Both the position numbers and the translations under genes were made by a program. A DNA stretch of 64,000 nt. It comes from Purshia tridentata (lineage: Eukaryota > Streptophyta > Magnoliopsida > Rosales > Rosaceae). The notes beneath the pieces are model-generated. The model worked only from the letters and a program-made list of their open reading frames with translations, was not told the DNA's origin and made no database searches. Below, piece by piece: positions 11,237-23,611 of this stretch (position 1 is the stretch's first letter; the number at the start of each line of letters is the position of its first letter). The stretch lies in contig QANT01007002.1 in assembly GCA_003254885.1 (NCBI GenBank), positions 1 to 64,000 of the forward strand, in the 5' to 3' direction.

Positions 11237-13290
11237 TTGTGCCTACTTCTCTGTGTATATGGACTTATGCAGTATGAAAAGTTGTTTCAGATCAGAGAAA
11301 TATTTTGTAAACTAGCTTGTTTGTTGTCAGTGGGTAGCTATATTGTGACAAACAAGTTATGACCCTTTGAATAAGCAAACTGCATGTTTACTATTATTGC
11401 ATCAGCCTCAGCCATCTGTTATAATTTAATAGGACAAAATATGGGATGAAAAAAATTACAAACCAGTTGCATGATCAGCACAAAAACGTATTGTTATCCT
11501 TCTAATAAAACAATTTAAAAAAAGGAAATCATAGTCAGATGGGGTAACCTGGCATAACGGAGAAAGCCACCTCCTTTAAGTCTTTGACTTTCATTGAAGT
11601 TTGTTGAGAAGACAAAGCTAGCCCTTGTAAGTCATATATAGCGGTTCCACTTCAAAAAGCAAGAAGATTGACTATTCAGGAAAATTACACACTACAACAA
11701 ATACACGATCAACACTTTTTTATCATTCAGATCATGACGGGTTCAATATTTTTCCCTTTGGTATATATTGAGCCAATGAAAATTCAAGGATTCAATACAA
11801 AAGAAAATTCTCTCACAAGTGAGCCAATGGTGGCTTCGCAGCTCACATCAAAATCCTGTTACTAATAGATTTATGGTTCAGAGTAAAAGTTGGTTACTTA
11901 CTCAAACAGTTTAAAAAATAAAGTTTTTCTTATGCGAAAACTTTTATGTGAAAACTGTGCGGAAGTCCTAAAAAAAAAAGTATAATTGAGCGGTTGTACT
12001 TTTCTATCCTGTGAATTTGATAGAGTTCCACACAGCTTCTGCATAAAACTTCCCGAATAAGAGAAGCTCCCTGAGAAAAATGGTAATAGGTAAATTCAAT
12101 ATTCATTGTCATGTGTCTCTTCTTTGGGTCAAGATGCGCCTAAGTATTTGTTCCTTGCAGTAGGTATGCTTTCTTTGACCAAAAAATCATTATAAAATAC
12201 TTCCTTAAAAGTTTTATACAATTGTTGGTCCTGCACCCTACGCAGGTGTTGAAAACTTGAAATATAAACATAAAATTTTGGGAAACCTTTGCATTCAAAC
12301 TAGGTGAGGTCTTGTGGGGCAAAATCTTCCAAAATTCCATATTTAAAGGTCTTTTTTTTTTTTTGGCCAATCATATTTAAAGGTCAAACTTATAATTTTG
12401 GGGTGAAAGCAACTATAGGAAAGAAAGATTTTTCGAGATACTTCCAGTGGCTGGAAAGTGCCTAAAGAGATAAATTAACATTCCACTTCTGGGTTCCAGT
12501 AGTGTTCATCCAGACATCCACTAACTGAAACAGTGTTTTAAACCATGAAATCCAAACAACCTTGAAATGGTCCACTAATTGGATAGGACATTTTTCTGTC
12601 CCATTCTGCTGTCATTTTCTTTTTTCTTTTTTCTTTTTGTCCCCTTCATGCCTTCTACGACTTCAAAAATTAAACACTCACCTAAATACTCCAACGAAAT
12701 CTTAAGTTATGAAATTTTATAATATTAGAATTGAGTACGATTATTGATATAATTAGATGTAAAATCTAAAATTTTATCAAGTGAATAAAAAATATTAATC
12801 TAACCTAATAGACAAGTAAAGATTTTGAATTTTGCTTTTGGTTGCAAAACTTACTATAAATAACGTTCATTGTAGTAAGACCAAATCCATGCCCATCTCT
12901 CATGAAAGTTACAAAACACAATCCCATGTTGCAAACGAAACATAGTGTTAACTAGGTTAACAAATGTGTTTTTTCTTGTATTTCTCAAGGAAACATTATG
13001 AGCTACATTTGTCTTGTGGGAAGGAAAAGCAACACAAGGGTTTCATCAAATCGAAATATTTTAACAGTAAGGACTCTTTACAGAACCTTTATTACTGCAT
13101 GAATATTATGATCAATCTGGATTATTCCCCGCAAAAGGGCAAAAAATTAATAATATTGCATTTTGACAGATGTAGGATAACCTACCAATGATGTAGAAGA
13201 AACCATTACAAATGAAACCATGTGAGAACACTGGATAATCAATAGCATGAAGTATAGTCAAGATAAGCACAATGAACATGTTCCCAGAAA
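11237..13290. other. Intergenic: CYP87A upstream region and AT-rich DNA
   Basis: 11237-12570 is the promoter side of the intact P450 and matches the corresponding region of unit 1. 12570-13290 is AT-rich with no recognisable gene. It ends in the 3' untranslated side of the isocitrate dehydrogenase gene. Confidence 0.55.
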
Positions 13291-16258
13291 TCAGTCCAAA
13301 TTCGAAATAACAGCATCAACAACCTCTTGGGTAGTGCTGGTTCCACCGAGATCTTTTGTCCGGTACTTGCCTTCTGAGATCACACGTTTCACGGCTGTTT
13401 CAAGTCGGTCAGCAAATGAAGGAAACTGGAGATGCCTCAACATCATGGCTGATGACAAGAGCAAAGCCACGGGATTGGCCTTCTTTTGTTCCCATAACTT
13501 TTCGTTTCCCACATTTCCTGCGGAAGCGCCTTGCTCAAAAACAGCATGATCAGCACCCACATTTCCTGTAGTCAACAAAAACCTAATGAGGCGCAGTTAC
13601 GAAGAGACTGACTACAAGAACGAAATAGATTATCAGCACTTGAAGTAATTGATCTTTCTTCCATGTCTAGATCATTCTAGCTATGGAGAGACACAATACA
13701 TATATCATGATAGTAGTAACCAAAACACCACTTCCCAATATATTACCATCATAAATCAAGAGTACAACTTACAATTATAACAAAAGTTGTAGAACTTGAA
13801 AGGAATTGCAAAATATTTACATAATATAATAATATATTAATAATGATCTGTACCTCCTGGCATGACACCAGTGCCTCCAGCAATACCAGCTGCCGTATTT
13901 GCCACTAGATTGCCATAAAGATTAGGAGTGACCTGCAAGACATGAAGCAACCTATATGTCAATGGGATGAAAAAAACAGTAGCAAGTATAAATTAACCAA
14001 CTGTTGAATTCACAAAATAGTAAAGGTATATATGTAAATAAACAGATTTTGTTTTGTTTAGCTGTACAACACAGAGAGGTCTGTTGGGCATACAAGTTTA
14101 GCTAATTATTGAGCATGCCAACAACTCCACAAAGAGTGTGGTCCCCAACATAAAAAAATCTAAACAATAATAACTAAATACCTTCATCATGAATGAAACT
14201 GAGTTTACGATCCGTAACCCATGACAAAATCAAGATGCACAAATTTTGATCCTAGTTAAAACAAAACAGAACCTGAAATCGCATATTAGAAAACAAGGTA
14301 GTAGGATAGACTTTTGGAGTATTCAAGCTTGATTCACTTAAATGAACTTGTCCGGAGTATTCAAGTTTTGCTATGAGTGCACCCAGATTGTTCATCTTTT
14401 GCCCAGACTTAAAATAGAATTACGTTCTTTGTTTACTTCTACCCCTACCGCAACAACTCCACATATACAGCATACTGTAAAAGCTCACTCAATGCTTGAC
14501 ATCACTCGCAGGCTTTAAACTCTCAAACTCTTCTCTTTCTTTAGTAAAAGGCAAAAGAATAGTTCGCTCTGTGCTCACCACACAGCTCAAACTCTCAAAC
14601 TCTTCTCTAATTACTCTCTAAGTTTCCACAGGTCATCACAACAGAAAAAAAACCTACAAGAACTACTCCAAAGCCCTAAGTGTAGCCCAGTGCTGGCAAT
14701 TCTTGGTTTGTTAGGCATCAGTAATGCTTGACAAGTGCAAAATACAGAATGTCTTCAAACCAACACTTATAATGATATAGAAAGCCTAAATTTTGTTTCA
14801 TTAGTGGGCATATTAACCTAAGCAAGATTCCCAACAGCCAAAGCTGAGATGTTGCAATTACCTAAATGCATTTCAAAACCCTATATCCAGCCTTTTGTAT
14901 TATGATATATGGGTCAAACCAAATTCAAAGAATACTACAAGATCAAGAAACAGAAAGAAAGTATACTTCCTCGAAAATATTAGAAATAGTTTCCACAATT
15001 CAAATCACAGGTACATCTCATACCAAAGCTCCCAAATTTTTTCCATCAGCATCATTTCAGCAACCAAGAAGCTTTTGTTATTATTCAAAGACAAAAAGTT
15101 ATTCATTACCGAAACAGTCAGTTAAAAACAAGAGAAAGGATAGAGTCTGTTTAGCAACAAACTCCAGCTCACTAGGCAAAACGCATCTGCTTAACTAACT
15201 CCTAAACACGCGTCAGACCAAGTAATAACAATAAGGAAATTATCCAAACTTATTCAAAGAGTAAAATAAAAACAAACTTATCCAAATTAATCATTAGGCC
15301 TATGCACAACTAATAAATCAGATTAAACTAGAATAGCACTAAGTGGGTATATTTGAACTGAAGTCACGTACCATAACGTCAAATTGTTCAGGCTTTGAAA
15401 CGAGTTGCATGCAGCAGTTGTCTACGATGATCTCATTGTACTTAATACTGGGATACTTGGTAGCAACCTCGCGGCACGATTCTAAGAACAACCCATCTGC
15501 AAGCTTCATAATGTTGGCTTTATGCACTGCAGTCACTTTCTTTCTGTTGTTCAGGTAGGCATACTCAAAAGCATACTTTGCTATACGCTCTGAGCAGAAC
15601 TTTGTTATCACCTAGCAACACCACTCAATCAGAAACCACACACAAACACTAAAAATTCATTCGGAACTTTAATCAAACACATTACAAACCACAAAATACA
15701 TTATTTGATTGATTGAGTGATTGATTATACCTTCAGGCTCTCGACGACGCCGGGAACGACCTCGTGCTCGAGCCCAGCGTACTCGCCCTCAGTGTTCTCC
15801 CTGATCACGACAATGTCCACGTTCTCGTGCCGGGTGGGAAGCCCCGGGAGATTGAAGCAATTCACAAGCGACGCGTACAAATCGAGCTCCTTCCTCAGCT
15901 GCACGTTGAGCGAGCTCACACCTCCGCCGACCGGAGTCTTCAGCCCCCCCTTCAAGCACACCTTGTTCTTCCGGATCGACTCCAGCACCTCCAGCGGGAC
16001 CCGCTTCATGTCGCCGTGGATGTCGTACCGCTCGAAGTACACCGGCGCGTGCATCGCCTCCATCACCTGCTCCACGGCGTTCGTCACCAGCGGCCCGATG
16101 CCGTCGCCGGGAATTAGAGTGATGACACGTGGGGTTCCGTCGCCGGGTCGCGGCATGTAGGTCACGTATCGGGTGTTGGGGTCGGGTTTGGGGTAAAAAG
16201 AAGCGGGTCCGGGGCGGTGGGCCAGCTGTTTTAAGATGGGGAGGGTCCGACGGGCCAT
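13291..16258 (-). CDS. IDH1: NAD-dependent isocitrate dehydrogenase regulatory subunit, mitochondrial
   Basis: Subunit of the mitochondrial matrix NAD-IDH of the TCA cycle (isocitrate to 2-oxoglutarate plus CO2). In plants the regulatory and catalytic subunits form a heteromer. Four exons: 16258-15731, 15611-15372, 13932-13854, 13565-13291. They total 1122 bp, giving 373 residues, the normal length. The first about 28 residues ([17 protein letters not shown]...) are basic and hydroxylated without acids, as in a mitochondrial targeting peptide. The mature part starts near [10 protein letters not shown]. Typical IDH/IMDH-fold motifs are [62 protein letters not shown] and the C-terminal [13 protein letters not shown]. 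The KTPVGGG form matches the regulatory rather than the catalytic subunits. Exon 1 is strikingly GC-rich compared with exons 2-4. Intron 2 is long (1.4 kb). Confidence 0.95.
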
Positions 16259-17230
16259 CGGTGTATGAAGGTTGGGGGTTCACTGGGTATGAGGTTAGGG
16301 TTTTCGGTTTTCCGAGAGAGGTGGCGATTCGGATGAGTTGGGAGGGCGTTCAGTTCACATGGAAGAGTAGAGCTTTGACTTGAGCGATCAGCGCCCCGCG
16401 GCGGATAGATTAGGGAGAGAATTGGAAAATTATAGAATTTAGAGGACTTGTTAGCAATAAAAGAAAAAATAAAAATAAACTCAAGGTTGCAACATCAGTA
16501 GAACCTCCCTCAAAACAAAAAAAAAATTAAATTAGTAAAAAACAACAAAAATTTGAAGGTTTTACTCATAAACCCATGTAAAAGATCTATTTAATTTTTA
16601 GCCACATTAAGTGCTCTAAAACTTTTTTTTTTGACGTCGTACGTAACTGTCATATAGTTTCACTTATTTTGTTTGGGTGCCGCTATTTGGACCAATTTTT
16701 TTATCAGTAACCCCATCACACTTTCTATACCAAACTATAAATTATAAAAATTTATGAGTATATACCCAACACCACATTCAACCTATTCTACTCTCTATAC
16801 CCTCTTCTATCTCCACCACCATCACCAAATCGTGAGATCCAATTGCACCACCACTGAATCATACCCAATAAATTCCCAGATTTCGGACTTCAAATATAAG
16901 TTATTTGTTATAACTTATATACTTTGTGTGTGGGATGAAATAATTTGAATCATAACCTCTTAATACCGAAATTGAACAAAATGAAGTGGGTTTTGAAAAA
17001 AAAATTCAAGTTATGTTCGCCCGTGGTTTACCAAATATCCATGAGAATATTTGGTGTTGCACGGCCGAACATAATTTTTTAAAAATTTTCTAGACCTGTT
17101 TGGTAGCCGACTACCAAACAAATTGTTTAATGTTTGTTGGGTTATTGATGAACAACTTAGAACATGTTGCTCTTTCAGACTTTTAAACCAGCATGTTTTA
17201 TGTCAACACTCAAAGGAATGAGACACTTTC
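16259..17230. other. IDH upstream region and intergenic DNA
   Basis: 5' flank of the minus-strand IDH gene (GC-rich to about 16400), then AT-rich DNA. No gene or known repeat recognised. Confidence 0.5.
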
Positions 17231-17239
17231 AGTTACAGG

Positions 17240-17700
17240 AAACAAATTTTGGTGAACAACAGAAGCAACTGTCAAATTAAAATTATGCTGTATGGGAATG
17301 ATAACAAGAATAAACATTTTGTCACATAACCTGTGTGTAACATTATTGAGAAAGGTTAGAACAGTGCAATCAGAATACAAGTAGCACAACTGTGAAAATG
17401 TGAGTTAAGAAGAAAACTATTAGCAATAATTTAGTCGACTGACAATGAGATCATCATTTTCTTAGTTGCGCAAGTAAACCTTAATTCTACCAACAACACC
17501 TTCAGGCAAGGAATAATTATTATTTTTTAAGACCATATTAACATACTAAGTTTTAGGGAGAATAAATTATCCTTTAAAAGTTGTACTGCAAAGTAAAATT
17601 ATCATTGAAAGGACTATAGTAATAAGAGATTGAAAGGACCATAAAATATGCTGTTATTATGACATGTAAATTGATTTACCCAATGTGATAATGCCATCCT
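17240..17700. repeat. Relic duplicate of a LAZ1-homologue intron
   Basis: About 450 bp aligns in the same orientation with 28141-28560 inside the LAZ1-type gene. It starts with the exon 7 segment GGTGAACAACAGAAGCAA and continues through intron sequence such as CACATAACCTGTGTGTAACA and CTAAGTTTTAGGGAGA. Relative to the source it lacks about 28 bp (28159-28186), which removes the splice acceptor. It has no coding capacity. Confidence 0.75.
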
Positions 17701-18230
17701 TTATAATATTAAAACCTATTATATGCATCAAAATGAGTAGACAAGGTCATGGAGGCCAATTGATCTGTTTAGCCTAATTCGTTTGAGCCCCGTTGGAATT
17801 TTAAAATTTGACAGTAGGTGTTTCAAGTCGAAATGAAATAATATCACTTTCAGAAATCCATATACATTTCTTGAATGAATAAAGAGATCATTGCCAATAT
17901 GAAAAGGGTTAAGAGATGAAAACTCAGAATGTGCAATCCGAGATTAAAAACAAATATAGCCAATTTGTACTATATTTATCAACTTCATTATCAAATATCA
18001 ATACACGCAAAAGAAGACTATTATCAATAAAAAAAGGTATAGGGGTCAATAGACCCCATTGCCCCCGCCATGTCTTCGCCATAGACCACAAAGCATAGAA
18101 GTTCCTGCATCAGTTTCTGAAAACATGCAACAAATTTATACAGCTTCATCCACAAGGTTTTCTCAACTTTCTCAATTTCTCCATATTATCCTCTTTCATG
18201 TGTAAACCACCAAATTGCAGGACTCATGTA
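17701..18230. other. Intergenic, 3' side of SLY1
   Basis: AT-rich. The last part is presumably the SLY1 3' untranslated region. No other feature seen. Confidence 0.5.
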
Positions 18231-20474
18231 TCAATGGGTTGAAGCAGAAGCAGCAGCAGCAGGAGCACCTCCCAATCCCATTTTCCGACCCAATAGTGCA
18301 AGCTGCTCCACAAACTCCTCTCCCGTGAGGATTTCTGTTGTTCCATAGATAACATGCTTAACAGGATGTGTCCGCTGTGCAAGCTCTTGCAGGCTCCCAT
18401 ACTCCACATAATTACCACCACCAACCATGAAAACAATAGCTTCTTTAAAAGGTCCTTTTAAATGGTTGCTACCCATTCCTGAGCTAGACTTTGGAGCACG
18501 AGGATCAAACACAAGGTAAGAATCAATTTCAGGATTCGGCTTTCCCTCCATCAAGGCTTCCACTGTCCTTGTCAATGCTAGCTGCCTATCACTAGATAAC
18601 AAATTTTTCACACCTGCTGTCACAGCACTAATTGACTGTCCGTAGAGTTTCTCTGCCCAATCAACTATGTTGCTTCTGCTAGCAGAATTTGCTGATGCTA
18701 ATGAGACATTCAGCGACTTGATCTTCTTGACATACTGAAAAGCACTGGTATCAACCTCAGACTCCCTGAGGGCTGCTTCCACTGATTCAACTTCTGCCTG
18801 ATTAATGCTTTCTGAAGAAATAAGATACATGATAGCAAACCGCAGCTTATCCGTCTTACTTCCTTTCCCTCTAAGTACACCCAAAAGTTCACTTCGATCG
18901 AGGCCCCCTCTAACCATCATGTCATACTCCTTTTTGGCAAAAGAATCAAGCAGCCTCTCTTTGATCTCACCCAACAACACAGTTGCAATGTTGGTGTGCT
19001 TATCGATCACCTGTTTCCGAGCAGTTAACTCTGGTAGTGAGTTCACTGCACTCATCAAATGTTTTGTGTTCCCCATCACGTCTGTCCCATCAAACTCAGC
19101 TCCATCACCCCCACCAGTCCTTCTATTGACCTCATCAACATCCTTCTTATACTTATTCAATTGGGTCTCAATCTCCACTGCTACTTCAGGAAATTCTAAA
19201 GATCCATTTGCTACCCAAAATGGGTCTGAGCTATCCAACTCATATGACTTCATCCCACCTTTTTCACCTTGCACACTCAACCTGTTTAGCTTCAACCCAA
19301 GAATATCATGCACCAACGGTCTGTACCTAAAATCATGCTGTATGCCCACAGATAACTCAAAATTACGATCAAATAGACACAGTATGGGGCGCTGGAAAGA
19401 GCTCACAAAATTCCCACCTTCTGTAAACAAATTATTCTTTGACAACAAGTGATCACGCAGTCTCTGATCCAATGATGATGCTACCATCTCAGCTGGTCCG
19501 CCACGTGGGCACCTGATAATTGGCACAACGGTGAGGGTAGCCAAAACGCAGAACAACCCGCCAACTATCTTGTCAATAATCTCCTCAATTTCACGGTCCC
19601 CTGCTGAGGGATCATTTAACTGAACATAACAGGATTTCTGTGCCAATGAAAACAAATTCTCTTCCAGTGTTACAAACTCCAAATACTGATCGTGCACCTT
19701 AGAAATCCGATGAATCGAATCTGAATTCAAAGTCCCAGATGCCAGATCCTCAAGAAGCGGACGGGGAATCAAGGACGAGAAATTGAGATGGAAGCTATCA
19801 TAGAGTGAGCTGGAGGTGTCAGCAATGATCCTCTGAATGTTGGAATGGTTGGGTTGCACAAAATACACAGCAGGCACATCATGAACGGGTTTGCGATCCT
19901 TGTCGATGAGGAAGTAAAGGGTCACACCGTGCTTGCGAAGGTCCTTAACATGGATCAGCGGGGAGAGGATGTTTTGGCAAAACTTATCATAGATCAAGAT
20001 CTTATAGACCTCTTCGTTGGCCATACCCGTTGCATTAACGGGTTGGTTCAGATTCAACATACGGGTAATACATTCTGAATCCAAAAATTACAGATCAAAT
20101 TCAATATCTAACACGAAATTCAGAAAATTAAGCGAATTCATACACACCCAATCAGAGGAATCAAATGGGTCTTAGATTTATAGTTCAAAATGGCATTTAA
20201 TGGCATTTCAGTTCCTTCTTTAAGGCATAGAATCACAGTTCTCAAACTAAAATTACAGATCAAATTAATTAAAAAATTCCACAACAAAGTAAACATATTT
20301 TGCCAACTCGAATTTTAATCCACTATATACTCATCTGGGTTTTCTCTATTCTTTGAATGGGTTTTCAATTAATTCCACTATTTTCATTTTACTTCCGTTG
20401 GAGGAGAGATCTAAAGCAACTAAATGGGCAAGAGACCAATTACCTGTTTGCCTTTGCCGCAGATTGAGAGTCAT
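18231..20474 (-). CDS. SLY1: SLY1, Sec1/Munc18-family vesicle fusion protein
   Basis: Cytosolic and peripheral membrane SM protein that binds SYP31/Sed5-type syntaxins and promotes SNARE assembly in ER-to-Golgi transport. Two exons: a 31-bp first exon 20474-20444 (MTLNLRQRQT) and 20074-18231, with a split codon at the junction. They total 1875 bp, giving 624 residues, the length I recall for plant SLY1. The large exon is stop-free. Recognisable blocks are MLNLNQPVNATG, EEVYKILIYDKFCQNILSPL, the HDVPAVYFVQP strand, the RCPRGGPAEMVA loop, FDRNFELSVGIQHDFRYRPL and the C-terminal VFMVGGGNYVEYGSLQEL. The apparent in-frame Met at 20084 lies in the intron and is not the real start, because the splice acceptor precedes position 20074. 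The gene shares a 335-bp divergent upstream region with the plus-strand phosphatase gene. Confidence 0.95.
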
Positions 20475-20809
20475 GGCCGTGAAATCAATGTCCTTCCGCG
20501 TACCAAAGACTCACAGACTCACTACCAATTTTGGTTTACTTGGAGTTTAATGGTTTCCAGAGAGCTCTGCAACTTTGAGAATTTGAGGGTTAAGCAATAA
20601 GCACGGGATGTAGAAAGAGAAATGAGTTACTCTGCGGCAGGCTCCTTACCAAGTATCTGCTTCAGCGAATAGAATTCCGCCACGACATAAAAAATATAAA
20701 TTTGCAATTATTTTATTGGTTGACCACTCAGTCTGACCAATGGGATCTCTGAGCCATACCTGAAGAGCATGTTAAAGCCACCAATAGAAGAGGTGTGGTG
20801 AGTTTGGAC
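20475..20809. promoter_or_regulatory. Candidate bidirectional promoter, SLY1 / histidine phosphatase
   Basis: Only 335 bp separate the two divergent start codons, and no other coding sequence lies between. Any promoters for both genes must sit here or overlap their leaders. No clear TATA box was identified for either direction. Confidence 0.55.
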
Positions 20810-22935
20810 ATGTCGGGGACGGTGTCGTTTCTGAGGAACAGATACTGGATACTTAGGCACGGCAAGAGCATTCCAAATGAGAGAGGCCTCATTGTTTCCT
20901 CCATGGTCACTTTTCATTTTTCCTTGATTTGTTGTTTGGCCCATTAGCTTTTGACCATTTTGTTTTTGACCCATTGCTCTTTGCTAACATCCTGACAGGA
21001 AAATGGTACGCGCCCAGAACACCAGTTGGCGCCAGAAGGTGTAAATGAGGCACATTTGGCTGGACAGTTGTTCCAAAAGGTTGTTTGTGTTTGAAGATTT
21101 CATTTTTCAGTTTTGTGGGGTTTTTTTGTTTTTTTGTTTTAATGCATATTTCACATTTTACTCTTTGATATAGAACTGGGTGTTGTTCCTTGTTACTTTC
21201 TCATAATGGGTACAACTTGTTGGACCATTTAAAACCATCTGATATCTTCTGCAATCTTTTATGGTTTGAAATGGTTGTGCCAACTGACCACTACTATGAA
21301 CAAGATGTAATAAGTTAACAAAGGATACCAATACCAATTAGGAAATGTGAATAGTGTTTAAAATTTGGTAGGCTGGAAGAGGAGATGGTTGGCAAAAACT
21401 AGACGGGTTTAAACCAAAAATTGGCATATGTCAGTGATGATGAAGAATGGCTTTTGACTAGTTCTAATAGGTTGTGAGTGGCTGAGTGCCTACCAGGATT
21501 CATAATGCTGAAATTGGTTGTTATTTAAGCTAAGAATTATGTGCATATACTGATTCCTGAGTTTAAACGTTTGATCAGTAAGTTCAGTAAACAACTGTGT
21601 TGCATGTGCAGGTACTTAAGGAAAATAACATACCACTTCAAAATGTTCGCATTTGCTACTCTCCATTTTCGAGAACAACTCAGACAGCTGAACTTGTTGC
21701 ATCAGTGTTGAACATTCAACTTGAGGGTTGTCAATGTATGGTAAGATTAGATGGTCCAGCCCCATAAAGAATTTTTTTTGGTTGAAGTTAGATTTATGGC
21801 CCAGAAAGACCACCAAACAAGATGCTAGCTTCGTTAATTTCTGCTGAATATATGCCTGAGTGATTATATAATGAATTTAATTACACTCCAGGGCTCAATG
21901 CTAATTTAACTGTCAAACCATTGATTTTCCTCCTTCTTGCATTGATTATGAAGTATATTCAGGTGATGGAAAATCTTCGCGAACGCTTCTTTGGTCCTTC
22001 CTATGAGTTTTTGTCTCCTGATAAAGTAAGTAACAGCTATTGGTGTGGTTTTTCCACTGATTAAAGTTGCAGATGAGGGCTTGTCTGTATTGTCTGATTT
22101 ATAAAGTGGAGTTAACTTGTAATAAATCCTCTTTTACTGAGGCTATCTTAATTCTCTTTTCCCTTTACTGGTAGTGGATATGGGCTCTTGATGAAAAAGA
22201 TCCATTCTTGAGGCCAGAAGGAGGAGAAAGTGTCAATGATGTTGCGTGTAGACTTGCAGAAGCTATAGCAACTATGGAGGCAGAATTTCAAGGGTAATTA
22301 TTTATATTTGTGTGTGTGTGTGTGTGTGTTTGGTATTCCTACATTTGTGATCATGTTTGCTATACGTACACCAAAAACTATATTAACTCTACAAGCATCT
22401 TACGTAATGAAATTTAGTGCTTTCACTCATAAAGTTGAATCAATTCATCATGTTCTACATGGCATGTGTGACACATTGAATTGCAGAGACATGAAATAAA
22501 GTATGTTAAGCTGTGAATGTAATCCTGAAAAGTTTTTGTTTCTAGATTATTTTCATAGAAACATAGATTAATACAATTTCCTGCACCATTAAGATGCTTG
22601 ACCACCTCAGTGTCTTGTTTTATGAGCTGGATAAAACAGCAATGCATGCATATCCAGCTGCGCCATTATCTTCCTGTTTTTAACTGCCACTGTATTATTT
22701 AAGTGTACAACTGTTTTTCTGGTATATATGTTGAACCTGCAGGTGCACAATCTTAGTCATTAGTCATGGTGATCCCCTACAAATCTTGCAAACAGTAGTG
22801 AATGCCGCGAAGCTGCATGCAGGATCTAGTTATGAGGACTTGGCATCAAGAATTGAAGCTGTTAGAACCCCTTCCATCTTGTCACAGTACCGGAAATATT
22901 CGCTGCATACTGCAGAGCTCCGAGCACTTGCATGA
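20810..22935 (+). CDS. Histidine phosphatase (phosphoglycerate-mutase-like), copy 1
   Basis: Six exons: 20810-20905, 20999-21079, 21612-21740, 21963-22025, 22175-22293, 22743-22935. They total 681 bp, giving 226 residues. It has the histidine phosphatase superfamily fold. The N-terminal catalytic motif is LRHGKS (R16-H17-G18), then CYSPFSRTT, the acidic PEGGES stretch, and the second catalytic His in VISHGDP (H171). Related plant proteins are annotated as phosphoglycerate mutase family proteins with undefined substrate; true glycolytic mutase activity is unlikely from the small size and context. Compared with copy 2, exon 5 starts six bases shorter, so three residues (YEE) are replaced by one (W), in frame, next to the conserved IWALDEKDPF block. 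Divergent from SLY1. Confidence 0.88.
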
Positions 22936-23611
22936 AGTAATACCATGGACAGTTTTCATCAGTATTACTTTCTTGCCTTCACATATAAGTACATGTTTGA
23001 CATTCTTGAGAGACACTAAGAAGTGAATTAGAAGTTTAGAACTATTTAAGTTGTCAAAATTACATTTAAAAAACAATTCTGGGTCAGTTAGCTCGGATTA
23101 TAACTCAGGCTAGCCAACCTTATTCTCTGCCTCTATTACACTAAATATGAAGAATTATGTATAAAGAGATTGGTAACAAAAACTCGGACATCTAATCGAT
23201 TATTAAATATTTATATTTATAAAGATATTAATGTGCAATAATATGTGATAAAAATTAAGAAATTTTATAGAACGACAATTTTTATTTCAAATTGACCCAA
23301 TTAATTTTGAGAAATTTTATAAAGCGACTCTTCTTAAGCTCGAGGGTACTATTGACCAGAAAAGAAGATCAAACAATGAGTAAATAACAGAAAATTAACG
23401 AAAAGGAAAGATGTAACTGTATTGGTTGACCAATAGATTTTCGCCACGTCATACAAAATAAAGCTGTGATTTTTTTTTTGGTCGACAAAGGAATCTCTGA
23501 GCCGTACGCAAAGAGCGATAAACTATGAAGCGACGAATAAAGTTACCAACACGTAGACGGTGAAGAGGAGGAGAAGAGGAGGTGGTGGGTTTGGACTTTC
23601 GAGTCTCAAAC
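22936..23611. other. Spacer between the two phosphatase copies
   Basis: 3' region of copy 1, then the promoter of copy 2. 23420-23610 resembles 20650-20810 (shared GGTTGACCA and GAATCTCTGAGCC-type motifs), showing that the promoter was part of the duplication. No other gene. Confidence 0.5.

Larger units (their letters stand above)
4115..12570. repeat. Tandem segmental duplication, two units of about 4.2 kb
   Basis: Unit 1 spans about 4115-8400 and unit 2 about 8450-12570, in direct orientation. Homology covers the P450 exons, most introns and both flanks. Differences are the 2-bp deletion and the solo LTR in unit 1 and many small intron changes. Boundaries are estimates by eye. Confidence 0.8.

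Noticed and set aside
14866-15198. 110-codon plus-strand frame
   Set aside because: Inside IDH intron 2, with no family resemblance.
15717-16383. Several overlapping frames on both strands in the GC-rich IDH exon 1
   Set aside because: GC-rich exon has few stop codons by chance. Only the frame starting at 16258 matches isocitrate dehydrogenase.
18805-19452. 215-codon plus-strand open frame
   Set aside because: Exact antisense of SLY1 exon 2 with no domain resemblance.
20075-20084. Met at 20084 as the SLY1 start giving a single-exon gene
   Set aside because: It lies inside an intron. A splice acceptor precedes 20074, and a 31-bp upstream exon supplies the family-typical N-terminus.
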